Source of the DNA: Candidatus Woesearchaeota archaeon
Lineage (GTDB): Archaea > Nanobdellota > Nanobdellia > Woesearchaeales > GW2011-AR9
NCBI GenBank assembly: GCA_016181345.1
Contig: JACOZM010000012.1
Coordinates: forward strand, 1 to 5,060
Reading direction: 5' to 3'
Length of the DNA stretch: 5,060 nt
Below are positions 1 through 5,060 of the stretch, in pieces. The notes under the pieces were generated by a model, which was not told the origin of the DNA, did not search any database, and saw only the letters and a list, made by a program, of their open reading frames with translations. A program made the position numbers and the translations under genes. Each line of letters starts with the position of its first letter. Positions within the stretch are counted from its first letter, which is position 1.

Positions 1-9
1 TAGTTAATC

Positions 10-16
10 TTTTTTT
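10..16 (+). terminator. T-run, possible terminator of an upstream gene
   Basis: Seven consecutive T residues lie just inside the left edge. Archaeal transcription commonly ends at short T-runs on the non-template strand, so this could end a gene lying left of the window. No hairpin precedes it inside the window. A 7-bp inverted repeat (18-24 with 36-42) follows it, which is the wrong side for a bacterial-type terminator in this orientation. The assignment is weak because the upstream gene is not visible. Confidence 0.25.
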
Positions 17-150
17 GATACCATGGTCTAGGCTTATGGTATAGCTGATGGTGTTTTGATATTCTCATTGGGAGATAGAAATAGAAATGAATGAGCATCT
101 CCGGATAGGACTAGAATTTCAGACGGGGCTAGAATAGCTTAGAATCAATA

Positions 151-157
151 GAAAGGA
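151..157 (+). promoter_or_regulatory. Weak ribosome binding site of the PEP-domain gene
   Basis: A purine-rich GAAAGGA stands eight bases before the ATG at 166. It is a partial match to the archaeal Shine-Dalgarno sequence (GGAGGTGA). No good TATA-like element lies about 26 bases before this ATG, so this gene probably has a transcribed leader, unlike the fic and FEN1 genes. Confidence 0.4.
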
Positions 158-165
158 CAATAAAA

Positions 166-1527
166 ATGATTCAATGGGAATTATGCAATACTAGACGGCT
201 AGGAGTCCAAGGAGCTTTAGCTTGGAATAAAGGAATTGGAAAATATTTTAAGGAAAGATATGGAACCGGTATTTTTAATACTCTTACGTATTTTGACGGA
301 AAACGAACTGATTATTTTTTTGATCAAGAACAGCATCATCAATTCAATGAGATCATTGACGCCAATTTCTCTAATCGTGAGTTTGTTCTCAGTATGATTT
401 CAGAAGCTAAAGAAACTCTGGAGGAGAAATATGAACACCTCTTATTGATGGTACAAAATTATACCACCTTCTCTTCTCCCCACTTAGCAAAATTATTTGA
501 GGAAATATCACATCGGCATGGTGATTTTTATCCGCGAAAATGGATGGCTTACCGAATCTGTCATAGGATAGATTTACAGATAGAGAAGAGATTGATAAAC
601 CTTGGAAAAAGTAAGGAAGAATCCGCAGAATTATTAAGGATACTTTCTGTTCCCCTTAAACCAAATTATGTGGTAACGGAAAGGCAGGATTTATTGAAAA
701 TTGCTTTGAAGAAAGAAAATATATCAGAAGAAGAATTAAAGCAAGAATTGGATATCCATACTCAAAATTATTGTCATATGCCTTTATTTGATGTTGATCA
801 CGATCCTTATACTATTGAACATTTTACAGACGAACTTAAATTAGTTAAAAATCCTCAAGAAGAGCTTCAAAAAATAGAAGAAGGATTTAGAGTTAGAAAA
901 CAAGAATTTGAAAGAAGGGTTTTGGAGCTAGGTCAATATAACGAATTAAAGGATCTTTTAATCATGTTAAAGAGAGCAGTCTTTTTCCGTGATTATGCAG
1001 ATACAATTAGACAGAAGCTTAATTATCGCCTGCGTGAATTCTATTCCTTTATTGGTTTGAAGATAGGGCTGCATTTAGGTGAAATTGTGCTTTTAACTGA
1101 TGAAGAAATATTTAGTCATTTAAACAGCGGTAAAACGTTTGATTCTCATGAACTTAGTAGGAGAAAGGATGCTTTTTTACTTCAACAGTTAGGAGAAAAT
1201 GTTTTGATCATCTCTTCAGGGAATGTAGAGGGTCGAGTAAAAATAGTTTATACTAATCGCGACTTAGATAAAATTCAACCAGATGATATTATGGTCACGA
1301 CTATGACTAGACAAGATTTTGTGCCGTATTTAAGAAAAATTAAAGCGTTAGTGACTGAAGAAGGAGGAATAGCTTGCCATGCAGCAATCATAGCTAGGGA
1401 GTTAGGAATACCTTGTATTGTTGGTGTAGAAAATGCAACTAGAATTTTAGAAGATAACCAAATTATTGTAATTCGTGATGGTCAAATAAGCATCCCAAAT
1501 TTCAAAAATAAAAATTGTCATTCATAG
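166..1527 (+). CDS. Orphan PEP-utilising-enzyme mobile-domain protein (PEP synthase-related)
   Basis: The C-terminal ~100 residues (about 345-445) form the swivelling phosphohistidine domain of the PEP-utilising family (PEP synthase, pyruvate phosphate dikinase, PTS enzyme I). The signature is T397-E-E-G-G-I-A-C-H405-A-A, followed by ARELGIPCIVG and a short beta-strand tail. H405 is the expected phosphate-carrying histidine. Residues 1 to about 340 are mostly helical and charged, with LSVPLKPNYVVTERQDLL near 160-177. They contain neither a recognisable ATP-grasp (PEP/pyruvate-binding) domain nor the TIM-barrel PEP-binding domain, and at 453 residues the protein is far shorter than PEP synthase (about 750-800). 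It is probably soluble, as no signal peptide or membrane segment is seen. The ATG at 166 is the first start after an in-frame stop at 130-132 and has a weak SD. The reaction is unknown. It may accept phosphate from a kinase encoded elsewhere or act on another substrate. The domain call is firm; the full function is not. Confidence 0.85.
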   Translation: MIQWELCNTRRLGVQGALAWNKGIGKYFKERYGTGIFNTLTYFDGKRTDYFFDQEQHHQFNEIIDANFSNREFVLSMISEAKETLEEKYEHLLLMVQNYTTFSSPHLAKLFEEISHRHGDFYPRKWMAYRICHRIDLQIEKRLINLGKSKEESAELLRILSVPLKPNYVVTERQDLLKIALKKENISEEELKQELDIHTQNYCHMPLFDVDHDPYTIEHFTDELKLVKNPQEELQKIEEGFRVRKQEFERRVLELGQYNELKDLLIMLKRAVFFRDYADTIRQKLNYRLREFYSFIGLKIGLHLGEIVLLTDEEIFSHLNSGKTFDSHELSRRKDAFLLQQLGENVLIISSGNVEGRVKIVYTNRDLDKIQPDDIMVTTMTRQDFVPYLRKIKALVTEEGGIACHAAIIARELGIPCIVGVENATRILEDNQIIVIRDGQISIPNFKNKNCHS

Positions 1528-1550
1528 TTTTAATCCCCTTCTCTACCCCC

Positions 1551-1564
1551 AAAAATCTTATAAA
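1551..1564 (+). promoter_or_regulatory. TATA/BRE-like promoter of the winged-helix gene
   Basis: An A-rich BRE-like stretch (AAAAAT, 1551-1556) is followed directly by the TATA-like CTTATAAA (1557-1564). The usual archaeal distance of about 26 bases puts transcription start near 1587. That leaves a leader of about 22 bases before the ATG at 1609, containing a GGGGTGA Shine-Dalgarno-like element (1591-1597). The position in a short intergenic gap just after the PEP-domain gene supports it. Confidence 0.5.
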
Positions 1565-1608
1565 CCCATTTCCTCCTTAAATTACCATATGGGGTGAAGA
1601 GAATTTCT

Positions 1609-2580
1609 ATGCTTACTGAAGATCAAATTTTGGAATTTGTCAAGCATACCGGACCGACATTGCCGACAAAAGTAGCGAAAAGCATCAATCAGCAGATCTT
1701 ATTTGCTTCCGCCCATCTTTCTGACCTTGTTTCCAGAGGGAAAATGCGGATTTCTAAATTGAAGGTAGGTGGCTCGCCATTGTACTACCTTCCCGGCCAG
1801 GAAGATCAACTATATCGCTTTGCTGCTGGGAATATTAATCCAAAGGACCTGGAAGTCTTAGACCGCTTAAAAAAAGAAAAATTGCTCCGGGAACAAGATC
1901 TTGAACTTCTGCCGAGAGTAGCGTTACGGGCATTGAAAGATTTTGCCTTTCCTATCGAAGTGAACTACCAAGGAAATAAAGATTTGTTCTGGAAATGGTA
2001 TCTCCTCAGTGACGAGGAGTTAAATATTCTGTTAAAAGATTTCTTTGAACTACAAGAACAATCTCAACGGATGATCGCTGAGCAGGAAAAAAGATCTCTA
2101 GACTTAAGCGATGAAGATGCAGAAGAAATAGACAATTCACCGGTCCCAGAAACTAAAGGGAACAAAGAGGATAAAGAGGATAAAGAGAATAAAAAAACTA
2201 AAGAAAATAAAGGAGATAATGAAGTTAAAGAGAATAGTTCTCGTCATTTCTCTCCAGAACATGATCGATTGAAGGCAGTACAATCAACTAAAGCGATACA
2301 GACAACAATTCAGGAAACAACATCATCAACAGAAAAACAGAAATTAGGGATGAAAATAAAAAAAGAAGAATCAGAAGAGCCAAGAGAAGTAAAGGAAAAT
2401 ACCAAATACAAAGAATCGGGAAGAGAGATAAAAGAACATGGAAGAGAGCAAGTAAAAGAACAACCAAGAGAACAAGTAAGAGAACTAGGAATAATCAAAA
2501 AGGAGCAAGAAGAAATAACTAAAGAAAAACAAAGATTAGAATCTCCTTTGCAAGATTATCCGAAAGAATGCAGAGATTGA
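1609..2580 (+). CDS. Winged-helix protein with Lys/Glu-rich tail (N-terminal part of a probably frameshifted gene)
   Basis: Residues 1 to about 65 look like a winged helix: TEDQILEFV, then a helix-turn-helix-like LPTKVAKSI...FASAHLSDLVSRG, then a strand-rich wing KMRISKLKVGGSPLYYLPGQ. A second conserved-looking block runs to about 150 (KDFAFPIEV, FWKWYLLSDEEL). From about 150 to the end the chain is low-complexity and very rich in Lys, Glu, Asn and Gln, probably a disordered linker. I chose the ATG at 1609 because GGGGTGA (1591-1597) then acts as its Shine-Dalgarno element. An in-frame GTG at 1594 would add five residues but overlaps that element. The last residues (PKECRD) look like out-of-frame sequence, because a plausible globular C-terminus continues in the +1 frame immediately downstream. 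DNA binding is inferred from the fold, and the biological role is unknown. If the break is real, this product is a truncated protein. Confidence 0.7.
   Translation: MLTEDQILEFVKHTGPTLPTKVAKSINQQILFASAHLSDLVSRGKMRISKLKVGGSPLYYLPGQEDQLYRFAAGNINPKDLEVLDRLKKEKLLREQDLELLPRVALRALKDFAFPIEVNYQGNKDLFWKWYLLSDEELNILLKDFFELQEQSQRMIAEQEKRSLDLSDEDAEEIDNSPVPETKGNKEDKEDKENKKTKENKGDNEVKENSSRHFSPEHDRLKAVQSTKAIQTTIQETTSSTEKQKLGMKIKKEESEEPREVKENTKYKESGREIKEHGREQVKEQPREQVRELGIIKKEQEEITKEKQRLESPLQDYPKECRD
2419..2487 (+). repeat. Short in-frame repeats in the Lys/Glu-rich linker
   Basis: Three consecutive coding units read GREIKEH, GREQVKEQ and PREQVREL (7, 8 and 8 codons). The DNA repeats too, with AAGAGAG/AAGAGAA and AAGTAA(A)AGAAC recurring. 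A similar but looser Lys-Glu-Asp/Asn repeat lies at about 2158-2235. Such A-rich repetitive DNA is prone to slippage and lies only about 50-70 bases before the apparent frameshift. Confidence 0.6.
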
Positions 2581-2803
2581 GCTCTTGTTAAAAGTACCTT
2601 CTGCAGTGGGGATGATGACGTATTATTGCAAGGCCAAGAACAAGAAGAAGTGTGATGAAAAAGATCTTTCAGCTGCATATATGGAAGCTCAAATAAAAAA
2701 ACTGCCATTGTTATTTCTATATTCTCAAGAACTCAGCAAGAAAGCCGAGGAAATGTTAGAAACTGGAGCTTTTGAAAACGTTATTGTAAAAAAAGTTGAG
2801 TAA
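2540..2803 (+). pseudogene. C-terminal domain of the winged-helix gene, displaced into the +1 frame
   Basis: This frame opens after a TAG at 2537-2539 and reads IIRKNAEIELLLKVPSAVG, then TYYCKAKNKKKCDEKDLSAAY, then KKLPLLFLYSQELSKKAEEML to a TAA at 2801-2803. It looks like a real alpha/beta domain: charged strand (EIELLLKV), small-residue turn (PSAVG), strand (TYYCKAK), helix and strand (LPLLFLY). The plausible domain begins before any good start codon (TTG 2585, ATG 2612) and overlaps the end of the upstream reading frame, whose tail there looks random. I therefore read it as the C-terminus of the preceding gene, separated by an indel between about 2540 and 2558. From memory, related archaeal proteins carry winged helix, linker and this domain in one chain. 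The E-x(n)-Y-x-x-K layout faintly recalls restriction-endonuclease-like folds, but the catalytic set is not clear. Alternatives are a separate 72-residue protein starting at TTG 2585, programmed +1 frameshifting, or a sequencing or assembly error. Confidence 0.6.
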
Positions 2804-2847
2804 GCATTAATATCTATTCTCAATGCTCTCATTCTTACCACACTGCC

Positions 2848-2955
2848 AGTAACAGTCTTACCACAAGCGATAACCTTACCACCAGTAATAGTCCTACAAT
2901 AAGTGGTAGTCTTACAATAAATGACAGTCTTACAACCAGTGACAGTCTTGCTACA
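2848..2955 (+). repeat. Six degenerate 18-bp tandem repeats
   Basis: Six head-to-tail units start at 2848, 2866, 2884, 2902, 2920 and 2938, with approximate consensus AGTRAYAGTCTTACMAYM. A partial copy (TCTTACCACA, 2833-2842) precedes them out of register, and decayed copies continue to about 2990. Because 18 is a multiple of three, the frame stays open on the + strand from 2800 to a TAA at 3040-3042 and would read S-x-S-L-T-T hexapeptides, but it contains no ATG, GTG or TTG start before the repeats. The array sits between the broken winged-helix gene and the fic promoter. It may be a binding-site array, simple repeat expansion or a remnant of a Ser/Thr-rich repeat protein. Confidence 0.75.
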
Positions 2956-2964
2956 AGTGAATTA

Positions 2965-2999
2965 ACGGATAGATATAGTCTTAGTATAACACGGATAGA
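2965..2999 (+). repeat. 9-bp direct repeat upstream of the fic promoter
   Basis: ACGGATAGA occurs at 2965-2973 and again at 2991-2999, a centre-to-centre distance of 26 bp. The spacer holds TATAGTCTTAGTATA. The pair ends about 60 bp before the fic TATA-like box, where an operator for an activator or repressor could lie. No function is shown by the sequence alone. Confidence 0.4.
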
Positions 3000-3050
3000 A
3001 CGCATATTCTGTACTATTTATTCGTATTTATTTAACATTTAATACAAAAT

Positions 3051-3065
3051 AGAAACATTTAAAAA
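3051..3065 (+). promoter_or_regulatory. TATA/BRE-like promoter of the fic gene
   Basis: A BRE-like AGAAAC (3051-3056) precedes TTTAAAAA (3058-3065). The TATA centre is about 26 bases before the ATG at 3087, so transcription would start at or next to the start codon and give a leaderless mRNA. The GGGAGAT just before the ATG would then not be transcribed, and its spacing of about two bases is too short for a normal Shine-Dalgarno element anyway. Confidence 0.55.
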
Positions 3066-3086
3066 GTACTATGGACTAAGGGAGAT

Positions 3087-4346
3087 ATGGTAACGAAATA
3101 CGATGTCTTTGAAGCCGTGTATACAAAAGGAACTTCAGTTTCACCTCCAGAGCTTCTGCGGATATTTCAAAAGCCAGCTTCTGCTTATGCAGAAATGTAT
3201 CAGACCTTGCTTAGGCTCCAGCGTGATGGTCTTCTCTTAAAATCAAAAAAAGGTTTTCAGGTCAAGCTCTCTCCACGCAGTACATTACTGTATCGATTGA
3301 TACGCTTTAGCCTAGCCAATAATTTGCCGTATAACTATCTCATTGACAGGAACATGGCTTCTTTTCTTCAAAGAGCATTAACTAAGAAAATATTTTCCTG
3401 GCGCGATTTCCAATTAAACCCCCGTACATTTACAAAATATATTGATGTTCTCAACAACAGCGGATTTCTTCTTATTTTTTCTCGCAAGCCGCTGCTAGCA
3501 GCGCTTTTTCCTCATTCTTTCCTACAGAAAATCTGCGGCTTTTTTAATTTAAAACTCTCTTCTGCTGCCATCCATCTTCCAAAAATATCTGAACTTATCC
3601 TTAAGAAAGAATTGCGTCTCTTCAATCAATTACAGAAGAAGAATACTCATAAATACTTAGAATTAGTAAAGGGATATCAGTTGCGCTTTATCCAGCATAG
3701 CTTAAATTTAGAAGGGAATCCAATCACTCTTCCAGAGACGGTAAAATTATTGCAACATCAAGTAGTCCCAGAAGCTTTAGGGTTAGAAGCTATTGAAGAA
3801 GTGCGCAATTATCAACAAGCTATGGGCGCAATGTTGAAAGATGTTGCAGAAAAGAAACCGCTCACTATCGCTTCTATTTTCAATTACCATTATCTTGCGC
3901 TCCAGCACAAGCCTTCTTTAGCTGGCGAGGTGCGGACTATTGCAGTCCACATTAAAAATAATCCTCAATTTAAAGTTGCTCCTGTGCCAGATATAAATGC
4001 TAGGCTTGAGCATCTTCTGATGAAATATAACCAATTTATCACAAAGAAAAAGCCGGGGCTGGCAGAGATCTTTCATTTTGCAGCGTATTTTCATAACGAA
4101 TTCCAGCATATCCATCCATTTGTCGATGGGAACAGTAGAACTACCAGGCTGCTTACCTTCCATCTTTTGCGCTCAGTAAGCCTGCCGGTCATCGACATTC
4201 CCCTAGGACTTTTAGAAGAATATCTTTCCTGCACTAAGGGAGCAGCGCGCCGAGAAGATCAGCGCCTGCGCCAAGCATTAGAGATGATCGTATTCTACAA
4301 CTTACGGTTATTTAATGAAGAGCTAAGAAAAATATCTTACAAATAG
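3087..4346 (+). CDS. Winged-helix Fic (Fido) protein, probable AMP-transferase with self-inhibitory motif
   Basis: Fic enzymes usually transfer AMP from ATP to a hydroxyl side chain of a target protein. The Fic motif is H343-P-F-V-D-G-N-S-R-T-T-R354. It keeps the catalytic His343, Asp347, the Asn349/Arg351 phosphate-binding residues and Arg354, but has Ser350 where Gly is most common. An inhibitory motif of the [S/T]xxxE[G/N] type, S205-L-N-L-E209-G-N, precedes the catalytic motif by about 135 residues, which places it among class II Fic proteins that restrain their own activity through a glutamate. GEVRTIAVHI and the FKVAPVPD flap region match the family core. Residues 1 to about 61 look like a winged helix (PPELLRIFQ...LLRLQRDGLLLKSKKGFQV), and a second such segment may lie at about 85-140. 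Length (419) fits multidomain Fic proteins. It is probably cytoplasmic. The target is unknown and no separate antitoxin gene is adjacent. It has its own promoter and is not in an operon with its neighbours. Confidence 0.88.
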   Translation: MVTKYDVFEAVYTKGTSVSPPELLRIFQKPASAYAEMYQTLLRLQRDGLLLKSKKGFQVKLSPRSTLLYRLIRFSLANNLPYNYLIDRNMASFLQRALTKKIFSWRDFQLNPRTFTKYIDVLNNSGFLLIFSRKPLLAALFPHSFLQKICGFFNLKLSSAAIHLPKISELILKKELRLFNQLQKKNTHKYLELVKGYQLRFIQHSLNLEGNPITLPETVKLLQHQVVPEALGLEAIEEVRNYQQAMGAMLKDVAEKKPLTIASIFNYHYLALQHKPSLAGEVRTIAVHIKNNPQFKVAPVPDINARLEHLLMKYNQFITKKKPGLAEIFHFAAYFHNEFQHIHPFVDGNSRTTRLLTFHLLRSVSLPVIDIPLGLLEEYLSCTKGAARREDQRLRQALEMIVFYNLRLFNEELRKISYK

Positions 4347-4380
4347 CACTGATAATTACTATTTTATTAACTTTTAGTGC
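4346..4380 (+). terminator. Possible fic terminator
   Basis: Immediately after the fic stop codon, GCACT (4346-4350) can pair with AGTGC (4376-4380) around an AT-rich loop. Two T4 runs lie at 4362-4365 and 4372-4375. T-rich sequence directly after a gene is typical of archaeal termination. The stem is short, so the T-runs are the main support. Confidence 0.35.
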
Positions 4381-4454
4381 AAAATAATAATCAATTTAGC
4401 TGATGTGCAGTAAATTTAACCTAAGAAGAATGGGATCATTTTTAGGTATTTGTT

Positions 4455-4605
4455 GTATGTGCATAGCCGCCAAGATGTCATCAAGAGAGAGTACTTCTAC
4501 AAAAGAGTACGGGCAAAAAATCTTTAACTTTTAATAGGGCTATTCGTCTCTACTTCAACGGCCAATTTTTTGTCTTGATGACGGCGCTGTGCATATACTC
4601 TTTTT
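4455..4605 (+). ncRNA. Candidate structured RNA or large imperfect inverted repeat
   Basis: Two arms pair over 26 base pairs. Positions 4455-4467 pair with 4586-4598 (13 bp, two G-U), 4469-4471 with 4583-4585 (3 bp), and 4477-4486 with 4573-4582 (10 bp, perfect), with bulges at C4468 and AAGAT (4472-4476). The 86-base loop has its own hairpin (4491-4496 with 4505-4510) and a short dyad AATAGGGCTATT (4533-4544). The 3' arm is followed after a few bases by T5 (4601-4605), as expected for an RNA ending at a T-run. It lies entirely between fic and the FEN1 promoter. I do not recognise a known RNA family. TGATGA at 4576-4581 resembles a box C, but no matching box D is in place. A decayed mobile element or MITE is the main alternative. 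The strand is inferred only from the T-run. Confidence 0.4.
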
Positions 4606-4611
4606 AATAAA

Positions 4612-4620
4612 TTATTTAAA
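4612..4620 (+). promoter_or_regulatory. TATA-like promoter of FEN1
   Basis: TTATTTAAA is centred about 26 bases before the ATG at 4642, the distance expected when transcription starts at the first base of the start codon. No Shine-Dalgarno element lies just before this ATG, which also fits a leaderless mRNA. Confidence 0.5.
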
Positions 4621-4641
4621 CCTCTCCGCTACAATAAGCAC

Positions 4642-5060
4642 ATGGGGCTGCAATTTAAAGAATTAGTAGTAAAAAAAGAAATTTCCATCAGCGATTTGAA
4701 GGAAAAGATTCTAGCTGTTGACGCGATGAATATGCTCTATCAATTCCTGACAACGATTAGGAGTGCTGATGGTTCTGCTCTTCTTGACAGCCATGGAAAT
4801 GTTACTTCTCATCTGATCGGATTATTTAATCGAACGACGTCTTTAATGGAGCAAGGTCTAAAGCTTGTTTTCGTCTTTGACGGTAAGGCTCCGGAAATCA
4901 AGAGAAAGACTTGGGAAAAACGTTCTGCTATCAAGAAAGAAGCAGCTTTCAAATTAAAGGAAGCTGAAGAAGCCGGCAATACTCAAGACATGAAAAAGTT
5001 TGCTTCTCGGACATCCGTTTTATCAAAAGAGATGATTATTGAAGCAAAAGAACTTATTTT
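4642..5060 (+). CDS. Flap endonuclease 1 (FEN1), N-terminal part, cut by the window end
   Basis: FEN1 removes 5' flaps during Okazaki-fragment maturation and long-patch base-excision repair, usually held on DNA by the sliding clamp PCNA. About 139 of roughly 340 residues are present. The N-terminus MGLQFKEL places the free amino end next to the active site as in the family. Visible landmarks are D27 (AVDAMNMLYQFL) and D80 (LVFVFDGKAPE), two of the metal-binding acidic residues. R40, K87 and R94 fall at the positions of conserved substrate-contacting residues, and Y33 matches the conserved stacking tyrosine. Residues about 88-135 are the charged helical arch/clamp (KRKTWEKRSAIKKEAAFKLKEAEEAG). 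The remaining metal ligands, the helix-hairpin-helix region and the C-terminal PCNA-binding peptide lie beyond the window. The ATG at 4642 gives the canonical N-terminus and has a TATA-like box 26 bases upstream. The reading frame is intact to the edge. Confidence 0.95.
   Translation, partial: MGLQFKELVVKKEISISDLKEKILAVDAMNMLYQFLTTIRSADGSALLDSHGNVTSHLIGLFNRTTSLMEQGLKLVFVFDGKAPEIKRKTWEKRSAIKKEAAFKLKEAEEAGNTQDMKKFASRTSVLSKEMIIEAKELI

Noticed and set aside
18..42. 7-bp inverted repeat ATACCAT/ATGGTAT with an 11-base loop
   Set aside because: It is on the wrong side of the T-run for a + strand terminator and too short to support another role.
2310..2498. Minus-strand open frame of 62 codons
   Set aside because: It is the antisense of the Lys/Glu-rich linker. 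Its Ser/Phe/Cys/Leu-rich product is what a purine-rich coding strand produces in reverse, and no domain is seen.
2848..2955. CRISPR-like array
   Set aside because: The 18-bp units abut with no unique spacers and diverge from each other, unlike a CRISPR array.
3179..3194. 6-bp perfect hairpin TTCTGC/GCAGAA within the start of fic
   Set aside because: It is short, inside coding sequence, and has no supporting signal around it.
3490..3503. Perfect 14-bp palindrome followed by T5 inside fic
   Set aside because: It could look like a terminator, but it lies in the middle of an intact coding frame and allows only a 5-bp hairpin. It is probably chance.
3918..4163. Minus-strand open frame of 81 codons
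   Set aside because: It lies wholly inside the conserved Fic catalytic region in antisense and has no recognisable domain.
4430..4534. Short + strand frame of 34 codons after fic
   Set aside because: It has no Shine-Dalgarno or well-placed TATA element, has odd composition, and overlaps the 5' arm of the inverted repeat, which explains the sequence better.
4575..4581. TTGATGA, resembling a box C of a C/D guide RNA
   Set aside because: No CTGA box D lies at a suitable distance downstream, and the motif is explained by its pairing in the long stem.

Overview
The window looks like a stretch of AT-rich archaeal chromosome, most likely from a DPANN-type lineage such as Woesearchaeota or Pacearchaeota. 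Three things point there. The right end encodes the start of an archaeal/eukaryal-type flap endonuclease (FEN1) with its active-site residues at the usual archaeal numbering. Three genes have a TATA-box-like element rather than bacterial -35/-10 boxes, and for two of them it lies about 26 bases before the start codon, which suits leaderless transcription. The orphan phosphohistidine-domain protein and the winged-helix protein resemble families I associate with these archaea. The exact lineage is an inference from memory, not a search result.

Layout, left to right, all on the + strand. Positions 1-165 are a non-coding leader with a T7 run and some short complementary segments. Positions 166-1527 encode a 453-residue protein ending in a PEP-utilising-enzyme swivelling domain (H405), without the usual ATP-grasp or PEP-binding domains. 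Positions 1609-2580 encode a winged-helix protein with a long Lys/Glu-rich tail. Its apparent C-terminal domain sits in the +1 frame at about 2540-2803, so this looks like one gene broken by a frameshift. Positions 2804-3086 hold six degenerate 18-bp tandem repeats, a 9-bp direct repeat and a TATA-like promoter. Positions 3087-4346 encode a winged-helix/Fic protein, probably an AMP-transferase with a built-in inhibitory motif. Positions 4347-4641 hold a possible terminator, a large imperfect inverted repeat (4455-4598) that could be a structured RNA ending in a T-run, and the FEN1 promoter. FEN1 starts at 4642 and runs off the window at about residue 139.

The genes do not form an obvious pathway. 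FEN1 is replication and repair housekeeping. The winged-helix and Fic genes look like regulatory or DNA-associated accessory genes. The PEP-domain protein has no partner here. Spacing and separate promoters suggest independent transcription units rather than one operon. The best candidates for something undescribed are the 4455-4605 structured element, the 2848-2955 repeat array and the split winged-helix gene.
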